From Deltaproteobacteria bacterium (GTDB lineage: Bacteria; Desulfobacterota; Desulfuromonadia; Geobacterales; Geobacteraceae), in NCBI GenBank assembly GCA_021847245.1, contig JAJZUC010000009.1:1-56809 (forward strand): a DNA stretch of 56,809 nt, in the 5' to 3' direction. A program made the translations under genes and the position numbers. Below, one piece after another: positions 10,301 through 19,535 of the stretch (within the stretch, counting starts at the first letter, position 1; the number at the start of each line of letters is the position of its first letter). The notes beneath the pieces are model-generated. The model saw only the letters and a program-made list of their open reading frames with translations. It ran no database searches and had not been told where the DNA came from.

Positions 10301-10450
10301 CACGTAGGTGGCCTGGATGAGGACCTCGGGGGGGACGATGTTGGGATACTGCGCCACCGGGAGCCCCGCCATGGAAACCAGGCCGATGATGACGGTGACG
10401 ACGGCGATGACGATCGCCACGATCGGGCGTCTGATGAAGAACCGGTACAT
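7322..10450 (-). CDS. RND efflux transporter permease, HAE1 (AcrB/MexB) family
   Basis: Inner-membrane proton-driven pump of a tripartite multidrug efflux system. The 1042-residue protein starts MYRFFIRRPIVA, the hallmark of HAE1 permeases, and has the family's full length with two repeats of one plus five transmembrane helices around large periplasmic loops. A charged transmembrane segment with GLVVDDAIVVVEA carries the two Asp of the proton relay. The membrane-fusion protein gene lies 6 bases upstream. The downstream outer-membrane gene is a stub, so the pump must borrow a channel or be inactive. Confidence 0.95.
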   Translation of the reverse strand: MYRFFIRRPIVAIVIAVVTVIIGLVSMAGLPVAQYPNIVPPEVLIQATYVGADALAIEQAVATPLEQQMSGVDNMNYMFSLNPNNGLMRMTVNFDVKTDPNTDQVLAQLRESQAERQLPLDVRNYGVTVQKALSAPLAIIALYSPKGTYDATFLANYAYINIVDQLTRVRGVASVAVFGAGQYAMRCWVRPDMLAKLNITIPEIVDALQKQNTVNPAGQVGGEPSPPGQEFTYAIRAQGRLVTTGEFGQIVLRANPDGSLVRLKDVARLELGSQDYNIQGRFNGRPSGILALYQLPGTNALEAVEGARKVMATLKGAFPADLDYGIALDTTRSVTAGLHEIAITLVIAVILVIIVVFVFLQGWRATLIPIVAVPVSLIGTFAFFPLLGFSINPIALMGMVVAIGLVVDDAIVVVEAVERHIEEGLAPREASLQAMSEVAGPVVAIALVLASVFLPTVFIPGITGRLYTQFAVTIAISVLLSAFNALTLSPALCAILLRPKKETRGPLGWFYRSFNRLFRQGADTYVEISRAVIRKAAIGIIILAVAGAGIILLGKRIPGGFLPEEDQGYVYAVIQLPNAASLQRTSEACRRAERLIMATPGVEYCTTVVGFNLLSYVRNTYSGFFFIRLKDWDERQRPGENAAGIIARLNRELGRLPEGNAFAFSPPAIQGVGTAGGVTFILEDRAGKDVAYLAENTDRFIAAARRRPELARVTTTLLPGVPQYFVDVDRDKVLSEGVDLGQVYGTLQAFMGGQFVNYFNRFGRQWQVYVEAEGDFRTDVRQLGQFYVRNAHGDPVPLAAVTRVERRSGPEFTMRYNLFRSAQINATAAPGYSSAQAMRALEEVFHETMPTDMGFDYLGMSFQEQKAQQGVPPAAIFALSLLFVFLILAALYESWSLPFSVLLSTPIAVCGAFAMLLLRGMPFNIYAQIGLIVLIGLAAKNAILIVEFAKDEHERGRGLQEAALAGARLRLRPILMTSFAFILGCLPLAIASGAGSIARQVMGTGVIGGMLAATGIAIFLIPMLYYVIERIGKGKKQAKGEE

Positions 10451-10456
10451 GGCGGG

Positions 10457-11674
10457 CTATCTCCCCGTGTCGGGCTTCGCCGGGGGCTCACGCGCGGCGG
10501 TGGATGCCGGGGCGAACGGCTTCGGGGTCACGGCCAACCCCTGCCTGACCTTCTGCACCCCCTCCGCGACCACCCTTTCCCCCGGTTTGAGTCCCTCGTC
10601 GATCACCCAGAGCGTGCCGACCCGTTCCCCCGCCTTGACCGCCCGAACCTCCACCCGGTTGCCGGGTCCCACCACCGCCACCTGATACCCTCCCTGGAGC
10701 TCGGTCACCGCCCGCTGGGGAATGAGGAGCGCCCCCTTCTTGATCCCGATGTGGACGTGGACCCGCACGAACTGGCCGGGACGGAGAAGATGGCGCGGGT
10801 TCGGAAAGAGCGCTTCGACCCGCAGCGTCCCGGTCCGCACGTCCACCTGCCGGTCTATGGCGTAGAATGTCCCTCTGTAGGGGTAGCGCGACCCGTCGGC
10901 CAGAAAGAGTTCGATCTCCAGCTTCCTCGCCTCTTCCAGCCCGGCGGCCTCGGAGGAAAACCGCCTCATGAAGTCGATGTACGCCTGTTCGTTGACCGTA
11001 TAGCGCACCTTGATCGGGTTGATGGTCGAGACGGTCGTCAGCTCCCCCCCCTGGGCCGCCGGGCCGACCAGGTCCCCGACCTGCGCCCGGGCGAGGCCGG
11101 CCACGCCGTTGATGAGGGAGGTGATCCGCGTGAAGCCGAGGTTGAGCCGGGCGTTCTCCACCGCGGCCCGGGCGGCGATCACCGCGGCCAGGGTCGACTG
11201 CTCGGCGCCGATGGCGTCGTCGAGGTCCTTCTTGCTCACCGCGTTCTGGGCGACAAGGGGCCTGATCCGGTCGAGATTGGCCTTGGCGTTCGCATGCTGC
11301 GCCTCCTGCCGGGCGAGTTCCCCCTTCGCCTGGTCCAGGGCGGCCCTGAACGGGCGCGGATCGATTTCGAACAAAACCTGCCCTTTCCTGACCACGTCTC
11401 CTTCCCGGTAATCCTGCCGGATCAGGTACCCCGTGACCTGCGCCCGGATGGTGGCGTTGACCAGGCCGTCGGCGGTGCCGACCCACTCGTGCACGATCGG
11501 GACGTCCCTGCGGACTACCGGCACGACCTCTACTTCCGGCGCCTGCGTTGCCGCCGGTTTTTCCTTCCGGCACGCCGATAGAGAGAAGGCCGTGAGACAG
11601 GCGAAAACGCAGAGTGCGCCTCGCATGATCACAACGATCCCCGACCGTACCCCAATCATTGCCGGATGCACCAT
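10457..11674 (-). CDS. RND efflux periplasmic adaptor (AcrA/MexA family), lipoprotein
   Basis: Membrane-fusion protein linking the RND pump to an outer-membrane channel. It shows a lipoprotein signal (ALCVFACLTAFSLSAC, Cys lipidated), a biotinyl-lipoyl half (VGTADGLVNATIRAQVTGYL), a central alpha-helical hairpin (about residues 100-170), the second lipoyl half and a beta-barrel with KGALLIPQRAV. The chosen ATG at 11674 has GAGGGG 8 bases upstream and gives 405 residues. An ATG at 11626 gives a more compact lipoprotein signal (389 residues) but a weaker ribosome-binding site; a longer frame to 11743 is less likely. Confidence 0.9.
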   Translation of the reverse strand: MVHPAMIGVRSGIVVIMRGALCVFACLTAFSLSACRKEKPAATQAPEVEVVPVVRRDVPIVHEWVGTADGLVNATIRAQVTGYLIRQDYREGDVVRKGQVLFEIDPRPFRAALDQAKGELARQEAQHANAKANLDRIRPLVAQNAVSKKDLDDAIGAEQSTLAAVIAARAAVENARLNLGFTRITSLINGVAGLARAQVGDLVGPAAQGGELTTVSTINPIKVRYTVNEQAYIDFMRRFSSEAAGLEEARKLEIELFLADGSRYPYRGTFYAIDRQVDVRTGTLRVEALFPNPRHLLRPGQFVRVHVHIGIKKGALLIPQRAVTELQGGYQVAVVGPGNRVEVRAVKAGERVGTLWVIDEGLKPGERVVAEGVQKVRQGLAVTPKPFAPASTAAREPPAKPDTGR

Positions 11675-11964
11675 CGCCCGTGCCCCTCGCTTGCGACAGA
11701 CTCGTCCCTGGCAGTCTTGAACGATAAAGCTCACATACAACAATTTTCCGGTAAGTCAATCAGGAGCGCAATCGGATGATTTTCGGGCCTGCGGGTAAAC
11801 AAGCGGGAAATGCGGTGATTCAAGGAAGGAAATCTTCGTAAGACGTGAGGCTCAGGGACTGGATTTTTCTTTGCGGGGCGTCTCGATGGTCACCCGAAGC
11901 AGCTTTTCGAATATTGCCAATTCGTAATTGCGCCCACCGTGTGCCAACCAGGCCACGAAAAACC
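11675..11964. other. Intergenic stretch without a recognisable gene
   Basis: About 290 bases between the efflux adaptor and the tRNA terminator. It should hold the promoter and any operator of the efflux operon, but I see no clear -35/-10 pair, no adjacent regulator gene and no coding potential. Confidence 0.5.
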
Positions 11965-11965
11965 A

Positions 11966-11998
11966 AAAGCCGATTCGCTAATCATGCGAATCGGCTTT
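11966..11998 (-). terminator. Bidirectional intrinsic terminator after tRNA-fMet
   Basis: A perfect 13-bp stem (AAAGCCGATTCGC at 11966-11978 with its complement at 11986-11998) around a 7-base loop. Read on the minus strand it is followed by TTTGGTTTTTC; on the plus strand it is followed by AATTTTTT, so it can act both ways. Confidence 0.85.
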
Positions 11999-12005
11999 AA
12001 TTTTT

Positions 12006-12082
<77 letters not shown>

Positions 12083-12097
12083 TCACAAGAGAACCAA

Positions 12098-12127
12098 TAT
12101 GTACCACACTCTGCAAAGGCGAGTCAA
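12098..12127 (-). promoter_or_regulatory. Sigma-70 promoter for tRNA-fMet
   Basis: Minus-strand TTGACT (12122-12127), an 18-base spacer and TACATA (12098-12103) put the start point near 12091, about 9 bases before the mature tRNA 5' end. Confidence 0.6.
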
Positions 12128-12142
12128 CATAAAATTTCCGTT

Positions 12143-12913
12143 TCACTCCGGAACGATGATCGCTCCGCCGCCGACCATGGAAGCCATTTCGCTTGCCGCC
12201 GGCTGTTCCATCTGCTTTCCAACGCGTATCCGATACCAGGAGCCTTTGCCCGGCACGGACGATTCGACGATATAGGCGGCAAATCCCTTCTCTGCGAGCC
12301 TTGCCTTGATGGCTTCGGCTTCTTTTCGATCCTTGGTCGAGGCGGCCTGCACCGAAAATTTACCTTTAGGGTTAACCGGCTTCCTGGTGCCGGACTCTCT
12401 GCCGGAGTCCGGCGCTGTCTTGGCTGATGTCGGCCCGCTCTTTCCGGTTGTCTTCTTTTCCGGCGCCTCGGTCGGCTTGGCAACGGCCTCCACCTTGTCG
12501 GCAGACGGCCTCGAAGGAGCCTGCTCCTTTGGCGGAGAAGTTGTCGACGGGGAGTGCTTCGTTGACGCCCCGCCCCGGGGCCCTTCATTTCGGGGATTGA
12601 TGCCGCTTCCCAGGATCGCCTGTCCTCCCTTCGGCAGGGTGTTGTAGAAGGTGAGGGAAGGCTCTGCGGGGGGAGGTGGCGGAGCGGCTGCAGTGGCAGC
12701 CGGTTGAGAAGCCCGCGCGGGCACTGCGGCCTGGGGAGCCGGAGTGACTGGCGCCTTCGGCGGATGAAGCCTCAGCAGCAGCCGGTCGGCCGCCACCCCG
12801 AGGGCAAAAAAAACCACCGACACCATGACAAAACCGAAAACCAGCATTCCCACGGGCTTCGACTTCGGGCGGTTCTTGCTTACCTGCCTGCGTTCGCGAT
12901 AATCGACAACCAT
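12143..12913 (-). CDS. SPOR-domain protein with single membrane anchor
   Basis: A 256-residue protein with a basic N-terminus, one transmembrane helix (about residues 22-43), a long Pro/Ala/Lys-rich linker (about 50-180) and a C-terminal SPOR domain (from GKFSVQAAST, about 185-256). SPOR domains bind denuded septal peptidoglycan, so the protein probably sits in the inner membrane with its domain at the division site, like FtsN or DedD. It lies 14 bases after argS and downstream of ftsB, in keeping with a cell-division role. The precise role is inferred. Confidence 0.85.
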   Translation of the reverse strand: MVVDYRERRQVSKNRPKSKPVGMLVFGFVMVSVVFFALGVAADRLLLRLHPPKAPVTPAPQAAVPARASQPAATAAAPPPPPAEPSLTFYNTLPKGGQAILGSGINPRNEGPRGGASTKHSPSTTSPPKEQAPSRPSADKVEAVAKPTEAPEKKTTGKSGPTSAKTAPDSGRESGTRKPVNPKGKFSVQAASTKDRKEAEAIKARLAEKGFAAYIVESSVPGKGSWYRIRVGKQMEQPAASEMASMVGGGAIIVPE

Positions 12914-12927
12914 GTTTCGTCAGTCCG

Positions 12928-14634
12928 TCACATTTTCTCCGGGGCGGATACGCCCAGGAGGGCAAGGCCGTTCTTCAGGGTGCGCGCCACGCAGGCGAGC
13001 AGGAAAAGACGGGCACCGGCCAGGTCGGTGTCTTCCGTTATGACCCGGTTCTTGTTGTAGAACGAGTGGAACGAGCCGGCAAGCTCCTGGAGATAGTAGG
13101 TGATCCGGTGGGGTTCGAAGGCCTGGGCGGCCCCCTCGACCACCTCGGGGAAGGAGGCGAGGAGCTTGACGATAGCCATCTCTTCCACCGTTCCGAGCCG
13201 ATCCAGCGCCGCCGTCGCAAATGGTGGCACCGCGATCCCTTTCTCCGCGGCATTTTCGAAGATGCTGCAGATGCGGGCGTGGGCATACTGGACGTAATAG
13301 ACCGGATTTTCCAGCGACTGCTGCTTGGCCAGGTCGATGTCGAAGACGAGCTGGGAATCGGGCTTGCGCATCAGGAAGAAGAAGCGGGTGGCGTCGCGAC
13401 CGACCTCGTCGATCAGGTCCCGGAGGGTGACATAGCTGCCGGCGCGCTTGGAGATCTTGACCTCTTCGCCGCCACGCATGACCGTCACCATCTGGTGGAG
13501 CACATATTCCGGCCACCCTTGCGGGATGCCGGCGTTCAGGGCCTGCAGGCCGGCCCGCACCCGGGTGATGGTGCTGTGGTGGTCGGCCCCCTGTTCGTTA
13601 ATTACGCGGACGAAGCCCCGCTCCCATTTCGCCAGGTGGTATGCGACGTCGGGAACGAAATAGGTGTAGCTGCCGTCGGACTTGCGCATGACGCGGTCCT
13701 TGTCGTCGCCGAAGTCCGTGGTGCGAAGCCAGAGGGCGTTGTCCTGCTCGTAGGTGTGGCCGTTCTCGATAAGGCGGTTGACCGCCGCTTCGACGCATCC
13801 CTCGGCGTAGAGGCTCGATTCCAGGAAGTAGACGTCGAAGTGGACATCGAAGGCCAGGAGATCCTGGTCCTGCTCCCGGCGCAGGTAGGCCACGGCGAAC
13901 CGGCGGATCGCGTCGAGGTCGTCCGGGTCGCCGGCGCCGGCGACATGCTGGTCGCCGGCATCCACGGTTTGGCGGTCGAGGTAGGCACGGGCGACGTCCT
14001 TGATGTACTCTCCCTGGTAGCCGTCGGCCGGCCAGCGGGGATCGTCCGGCTCGATGCCGAGGCAGCGCGCCTGGACCGAACGCGCCAGGTTGGCGATCTG
14101 GGCGCCGGCATCGTTGTAATAGAATTCGCGGATCACGTCCCACCCCGTGGCGGCAAGGAGGCGACAGATGGTATCGCCGATGGCCGCTCCGCGCCCATGG
14201 CCGATATGGAGCGGCCCGGTGGGATTGGCGCTGACGAACTCCACCTGCACCTTGCTCCCTCCGCCGGCACGGCTTGTGCCGTAGTCGGCCCCTGCCGCCT
14301 CGATGGCGCCAAGGGTGCGGCACCAGGCGGCATTTGCGATCCTGAAATTGATGAAGCCGGGGCCGGCAATCTCGATACGCTCGATGATGCCGTCACGGTC
14401 CTCGATATGCTTCACCAAAGAGTCGGCAATCTGGCGGGGAGCCTTTCGCTCGGCCTTGGCCATCGCCATGGCGACGTTGCAGGCGAAATCGCCATGCTCT
14501 TCGTGGGCCGGCTTTTCTATGACCACGGCGGGCATCTCTCCCGAGGAGAGGGAGCCATCGGCAAAGCACCGTTCGAGTCCCTCCCGCACCAGGAGGCGCA
14601 CGCTTTCCTTCATCGATCTCTCCGCCATGTTCAT
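12928..14634 (-). CDS. argS: Arginyl-tRNA synthetase
   Basis: Class I synthetase that charges tRNA-Arg. The 568-residue protein has the N-terminal Add-1 domain ([10 protein letters not shown]...), the HIGH-type signature in [15 protein letters not shown], catalytic core motifs including [11 protein letters not shown], and the C-terminal all-helical anticodon domain. The ATG at 14634 is preceded by GGAGG at 7 bases and overlaps the stop of the 47-residue gene by 4 bases (ATGA). A start two codons later (14628) is possible. It is followed by the SPOR gene and then tRNA-fMet. Confidence 0.97.
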   Translation of the reverse strand: MNMAERSMKESVRLLVREGLERCFADGSLSSGEMPAVVIEKPAHEEHGDFACNVAMAMAKAERKAPRQIADSLVKHIEDRDGIIERIEIAGPGFINFRIANAAWCRTLGAIEAAGADYGTSRAGGGSKVQVEFVSANPTGPLHIGHGRGAAIGDTICRLLAATGWDVIREFYYNDAGAQIANLARSVQARCLGIEPDDPRWPADGYQGEYIKDVARAYLDRQTVDAGDQHVAGAGDPDDLDAIRRFAVAYLRREQDQDLLAFDVHFDVYFLESSLYAEGCVEAAVNRLIENGHTYEQDNALWLRTTDFGDDKDRVMRKSDGSYTYFVPDVAYHLAKWERGFVRVINEQGADHHSTITRVRAGLQALNAGIPQGWPEYVLHQMVTVMRGGEEVKISKRAGSYVTLRDLIDEVGRDATRFFFLMRKPDSQLVFDIDLAKQQSLENPVYYVQYAHARICSIFENAAEKGIAVPPFATAALDRLGTVEEMAIVKLLASFPEVVEGAAQAFEPHRITYYLQELAGSFHSFYNKNRVITEDTDLAGARLFLLACVARTLKNGLALLGVSAPEKM

Positions 14635-14774
14635 TCGGAATCCTCCGGGACCTTGATGGAAATGTCCCGGGTGAAGTCGGGGCAGTGCGCCCCGCCATCG
14701 GTGACGCAGAACTTTTTGGCGCAGGTCTCGCGCCAGGCGCAGACGGCGCACGATTGTCTCCTGGTACCGCTCAT
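14631..14774 (-). CDS. 47-residue cysteine-rich protein translationally coupled to argS
   Basis: A small protein, [16 protein letters not shown]..., with five Cys in [12 protein letters not shown] and HCPDF, plus a C-terminal acidic tail. AGGAG lies 8 bases before the ATG, and its stop overlaps the argS start by 4 bases, so both are probably translated together. The CxxC-(x7)-C-(x3)-C pattern suggests a small zinc or iron-sulfur site. I do not recognise a family; its tight packing between ftsB and argS and its ribosome-binding site argue that it is real. Confidence 0.75.
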   Translation of the reverse strand: MSGTRRQSCAVCAWRETCAKKFCVTDGGAHCPDFTRDISIKVPEDSE

Positions 14775-14829
14775 CCTCTTTTCTCCTGCCTTATGACCGC
14801 CGAAGAGCGGACTGCCGTCGCTCTTCAAG

Positions 14830-15162
14830 CTATCGTTTGTTATCCGTCGCCGCCGGCTTGCGGGGAACCTGCCCGGCCGCCTGCTTCTCCGTCGACGGGA
14901 ACTGGTACACCATTTCGTTGGGGCGCACCAGTCCGAAATCCTTCCGCGCAATGCTTTCCATGTACCGCCGGTCGGTCTTCAGGGCCTCGATCTCGCGCTT
15001 GAGCTTGTCGTTCTCCGCGTTGATCTCGCCGAACCGTTCCCGGATCTGCTCCCGTTCGCGGTTCAGGTGATATATCCGCAAAAGCCCCCGCTCACCGAAA
15101 ACGGTGAAGTAGAGGATAAATAAAATGCACGCTGCTGGAATGGCATACATCCGTTTCCGCAT
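14830..15162 (-). CDS. ftsB: FtsB/DivIC-family septum formation initiator
   Basis: A 110-residue bitopic protein: a basic start, one transmembrane helix (about residues 7-23), then a periplasmic coiled coil (about 30-65, LNREREQIRERFGEINAEND) and the conserved ARKDFGLVRPNEMVYQF segment of the FtsB/DivIC family. It forms the FtsQ-FtsB-FtsL complex that triggers septal peptidoglycan synthesis. It lies 16 bases after the nucleotide-sugar genes and upstream of argS, in a same-strand run. Confidence 0.92.
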   Translation of the reverse strand: MRKRMYAIPAACILFILYFTVFGERGLLRIYHLNREREQIRERFGEINAENDKLKREIEALKTDRRYMESIARKDFGLVRPNEMVYQFPSTEKQAAGQVPRKPAATDNKR

Positions 15163-15178
15163 GCGTCCTCCGGTGGTG

Positions 15179-16116
<938 letters not shown>

Positions 16117-16124
16117 CCCTTCCC

Positions 16125-17480
16125 CTATTTCTCCGTGAATCCCACGGCGTTGCGGCCGATGGAGAAGTATTCGAAGCCGATCTCCTTCATCCGGCGCACA
16201 TTGTACAGGTTGCGTCCGTCGAAAATCACCGGCCGCGTCAGGAGCTCCCGGATCCGGTCGAAGTCCGGGTTGCGGTACTCGTTCCACTCGGTGACGATGG
16301 CAAGGGCATCGGCCCCGGAGAGGATATCGTACTGACTGGAACCGCTGTAGGTGATCCGGTCGCCGAAAATCTTCCGCGCCTCCTTCACCGCTTCGGGGTC
16401 GTGGGCGCGCACCATGGCCCCCATCTCCAGCAGCCGGTTGATGATGACGACCGACGGCGCCTCGCGCATGTCGTCGGTGCGGGGCTTGAAGGAGAGCCCC
16501 CAGAGGGCGATGGTCCTGCCGGCCAGCGGCGCGGCCGCGTTGGCACGGGAGAAATAGGCGACCAGCTTCTCGATCAGGACCTCTTTCTGACTCTCGTTCA
16601 CCTCCTCGACGGCCTTGAGCAGGGCGAAATCGTAGTCGCACTCCTCGGCGGTCTTGATGAGCGCCTTCACGTCCTTGGGGAAACAGGAACCGCCGTAGCC
16701 GACGCCGGGGAAGAGAAAGTCATAGCCGATGCGGGAATCGGAGCCGATCCCCTCGCGAACGGCGGCCACATCCGCATCCATCCGCTCGCAGAGATTGGCG
16801 ATCTGGTTCATGAACGAGATCCGGGTCGCCAGCATGGCGTTGGCGGCGTACTTGGTCATCTCGGCGCTGCGGACATCCATGACGATCATCCGGTTGGTCT
16901 TGCGCATGAAGGGGGAATAGAGCTCTTTCATGATCTCGGCGGTCCGGACGTTGTCGGCGCCGATGACAACCCGGTCGGGTTTCATGAAATCGTCGATGGC
17001 GGCCCCCTCCTTGAGAAACTCCGGATTGGAGACGACGTCGAACTCGATATGCACACCCCGGGCGTCGAGCTCTTCCTGCACCGCCTGACGCACCTTGTCC
17101 GCCGTGCCGACCGGTACCGTCGACTTGTCCACGACGATCTTGAACCCTTCCATGTGCCGGCCGATCTCCCGGGCCACGGCGAGGACGTGCTGGAGGTCGG
17201 CGGAACCGTCTTCCCCCGGAGGGGTTCCGACGGCGATGAAGTTCACGAGCGATGCCTTGACGGCGGCAGCCAGGTCGGTGGTGAAGGAGAGACGCCCCTC
17301 GGCGCTGTTGCGCAGGACGAGCTCCTTGAGCCCCGGCTCGTATATCGGGATGATCCCCTCCTTGAGCCCCTCGATCTTCTCCCTGTTCACATCGACGCAG
17401 ACTACGGTGTTGCCGCTCTCGGCAAAACAGGTACCGGCAACGAGGCCGACATACCCGGTTCCGATAACACATATCTTCAC
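16125..17480 (-). CDS. ugd: UDP-glucose 6-dehydrogenase
   Basis: Oxidises UDP-glucose twice, using two NAD+, to UDP-glucuronate. The 451-residue protein has the N-terminal NAD motif [15 protein letters not shown], the catalytic Cys in [10 protein letters not shown], and a C-terminal UDP-binding domain ([16 protein letters not shown]). It heads the minus-strand run into the UDP-glucuronate decarboxylase gene, so flux is directed toward UDP-xylose. It is divergent from the Slp lipoprotein gene. Confidence 0.96.
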   Translation of the reverse strand: MKICVIGTGYVGLVAGTCFAESGNTVVCVDVNREKIEGLKEGIIPIYEPGLKELVLRNSAEGRLSFTTDLAAAVKASLVNFIAVGTPPGEDGSADLQHVLAVAREIGRHMEGFKIVVDKSTVPVGTADKVRQAVQEELDARGVHIEFDVVSNPEFLKEGAAIDDFMKPDRVVIGADNVRTAEIMKELYSPFMRKTNRMIVMDVRSAEMTKYAANAMLATRISFMNQIANLCERMDADVAAVREGIGSDSRIGYDFLFPGVGYGGSCFPKDVKALIKTAEECDYDFALLKAVEEVNESQKEVLIEKLVAYFSRANAAAPLAGRTIALWGLSFKPRTDDMREAPSVVIINRLLEMGAMVRAHDPEAVKEARKIFGDRITYSGSSQYDILSGADALAIVTEWNEYRNPDFDRIRELLTRPVIFDGRNLYNVRRMKEIGFEYFSIGRNAVGFTEK

Positions 17481-17593
17481 GGGACATTCCTCCGGATCGT
17501 CAAGTCAATGGGTGGTTATAGCACGGATACCGGCGCCAGTTCCAGACTTTTCCTCCCTCCTTTCCTGCCGGCGGTGGAGCTTCCATCAAAGGT

Positions 17594-17621
17594 TTGACTT
17601 TGACTTCGGGAGGGATACTAT
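17594..17621 (+). promoter_or_regulatory. Sigma-70 promoter for the Slp-like gene
   Basis: TTGACT (17594-17599), a 16-base spacer and TACTAT (17616-17621) predict a start near 17628, with CAGGAGG and the ATG at 17654 following at suitable distance. Confidence 0.55.
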
Positions 17622-17653
17622 AAGAAACAGATGGGAAATTCAGGAGGTCCGCC

Positions 17654-18217
17654 ATGAAGAAACTCTTCGCACTGCTGTTTCTGGCGCTCACGGCGCTCGC
17701 CGGATGCGCCCACGTGATCAGCGACGAGTCCCGCAGGCTTGTCGACCCGGCACTCACCTTCAGCATGCTCAAGGAGAAGCCCGACAGCTACATCGGCAAG
17801 TACGTCATGCTTGGGGGGGTGATCGCCGGGATCAAGAACACCAAGGAGGGAAGCCAGCTCGAAGTGATGCAGGTGAGGCTGGACGACTCGGGGATACCGG
17901 AGGATACATTCCGCACGGAGGGAAGATTCCTCGCCACCACCGACAAGTTCCTCGACAGTATGATCTTCAAGCCGGGAAGGCTCATTACCCTCGTGGGCGA
18001 GGTCAAGGGGAAGAAGACCATCCCCCTCGACGAGGTGGACTATACTTACCCCCTCATTGCCATCAGGGAGATTCACGTCTGGAAGAGCTACGACTACGAA
18101 ACAGGGTATCCCTACCCGACCCCCGCTCCCTATTACTACTACGACCCCTACTACTACGGCTTCTGGCCCGGCCCCTACTGGTACCGCCCCCTCGGACCCG
18201 TCTACCGCAGATGGTGA
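17654..18217 (+). CDS. Slp-family outer-membrane lipoprotein
   Basis: A 187-residue lipoprotein with the signal MKKLFALLFLALTALAGC (lipobox LAGC, Cys18 lipidated). The Slp-type beta-barrel/OB-like domain covers about residues 35-145 (GKYVMLGGVIAGI, GRLITLVGEVKGKK). The last 42 residues form an extreme Tyr/Pro/Trp-rich tail (about 14 Tyr). AGGAGG precedes the ATG. Slp proteins are outer-membrane lipoproteins often induced by starvation; function is not established. It is a single-gene unit, divergent from ugd and convergent with apgM. Confidence 0.85.
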   Translation: MKKLFALLFLALTALAGCAHVISDESRRLVDPALTFSMLKEKPDSYIGKYVMLGGVIAGIKNTKEGSQLEVMQVRLDDSGIPEDTFRTEGRFLATTDKFLDSMIFKPGRLITLVGEVKGKKTIPLDEVDYTYPLIAIREIHVWKSYDYETGYPYPTPAPYYYYDPYYYGFWPGPYWYRPLGPVYRRW

Positions 18218-18227
18218 CCTGCAAAGC

Positions 18228-18257
18228 GAAGGGGGCGGCATTCATCCCGCCCCCTTC
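18228..18257. terminator. Hairpin between convergent genes
   Basis: GAAGGGGGCGG (18228-18238) pairs with CCGCCCCCTTC (18247-18257), an 11-bp stem placed 10 bases after the Slp stop and 14 before the apgM stop. No T tract follows on either strand, so its termination strength is uncertain. Confidence 0.5.
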
Positions 18258-18271
18258 GGCCATCTTGACGG

Positions 18272-19471
18272 CTAACGCCCCAGCATCATCTCCATGAGCC
18301 GGAACCCCTCATCGAGGAAGAGCCCCGAGTTCCGGGCCGACTCCTCGTCGTACCCCCGCACCCCTTCCCGCTCTTCCCCCTCTCCGGCGTAAAGGATGAA
18401 CGGCACCGGTTCGTCGGTATGGGTCTTGATCCGAAGCGGCGTCGGGTGGTCGGGGGTGCAGAGGATGCGGTACGCGCCGAATTTCTTCATCCCCTCCATG
18501 ATCGGCCCCACGACCCGGGCATCAAAGTCCTCGATCGCCTTCAGCTTGTGCTCCAGGTTCCCGGAGTGGGATGCCTCATCCGGCGCCTCCACGTGCAGGT
18601 AGACGTAATCGTGGGTCTCCAGGGCGGTGAGGGCCGCCGCCACTTTTCCCCCGTAGTTCGTGTCGATGTAGCCGGTAGCCCCCTCGACCCGGATCACGTC
18701 GAGGCCGGCACAGACGCCGATTCCCCGCACGAGATCCACCGCCGAAATGACCGCCCCGGCGAGGCCGAAGCGGTCACGGAACGGCTCGATCCGCGGCGCC
18801 TTGCCATGCCCCCAGAGCCAGATGGAGTTGGCGGGAACCTTGTCCGCCTCCAGCCGGCGCCGGTACTGGGGATGGTTGTTGAGGATCATCTGCGAGGTGT
18901 TCATCAGGTTGATGAGCCGGTCCGCCCCCTCCCCCTTCGGGAGATGGTCAAGGATGCCCTGCCCCGAAATGTCGTGGGGCGGGGTCGCCGTGAGGGCATG
19001 CTTGCCGTTTCGCCAGACCATCAGGTGGCGGTAGCCGACGCCGGGGTAGAAGCGGAACTCGTCGTCCCCCATCTCGCGCTGGAGCGCCTCGATCAGTTCC
19101 CGCCCCTCCTCGGTGGAGATGTGGCCCGCGGAGTAGTCGTTCATGATGAGGGTGCCGCGCGCCGGCTGCAGGTTCACGAGGTTCACCCGGAACGCCACGT
19201 CGTCGGGGCCGAGCTCGACCCCCATGCTCGCCGCCTCCAGCGGCGAGCGGCCGGTGTAGCAGGTGCGCGGGTCGTAGCCGAAGACCGAGAGGTTCGCCAC
19301 GTCGCTCCCCGGCGGGAGCCCCTTCGGGACGGTGCGCGCCAGGCCGATCCGCCCGCGGCGGGCCATGTAGTCGAGATTTTCCGTCCTCGCCGCCATGAGC
19401 GGCGTCCGATCGCCCAGTTCCTTCAACGGCTCGTCCGACATCCCGTCGCCGAGCAGCACGATGTACTTCAT
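18272..19471 (-). CDS. apgM: Cofactor-independent phosphoglycerate mutase (archaeal type)
   Basis: Interconverts 3- and 2-phosphoglycerate using two metal ions. The 399-residue protein belongs to the alkaline-phosphatase-superfamily ApgM group, shown by the N-terminal VLLGDGMSD metal/nucleophile region, PPGSDVANLSVFGYDP with its catalytic Ser, and the C-terminal EAPDEASHSGN and CTPDHPTP metal sites. The ATG at 19471 is chosen because AAAGGAA lies 6-7 bases upstream; an ATG two codons earlier (19477) abuts that site. It is the last gene of the mutS-to-apgM run. Confidence 0.93.
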   Translation of the reverse strand: MKYIVLLGDGMSDEPLKELGDRTPLMAARTENLDYMARRGRIGLARTVPKGLPPGSDVANLSVFGYDPRTCYTGRSPLEAASMGVELGPDDVAFRVNLVNLQPARGTLIMNDYSAGHISTEEGRELIEALQREMGDDEFRFYPGVGYRHLMVWRNGKHALTATPPHDISGQGILDHLPKGEGADRLINLMNTSQMILNNHPQYRRRLEADKVPANSIWLWGHGKAPRIEPFRDRFGLAGAVISAVDLVRGIGVCAGLDVIRVEGATGYIDTNYGGKVAAALTALETHDYVYLHVEAPDEASHSGNLEHKLKAIEDFDARVVGPIMEGMKKFGAYRILCTPDHPTPLRIKTHTDEPVPFILYAGEGEEREGVRGYDEESARNSGLFLDEGFRLMEMMLGR

Positions 19472-19535
19472 CAACATTTCCTTTCGTTGGAGTGTCTTTT
19501 CCAAATCACCAGTCCCCCGTCCCGGATCCCGGCTA

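Noticed and set aside
7592-11581. A 1329-codon open frame on the plus strand
   Set aside because: It is antisense to the RND permease and adaptor genes, has Asp/Gly/Arg-rich shadow composition and no family features; high GC at third positions leaves the opposite strand open.
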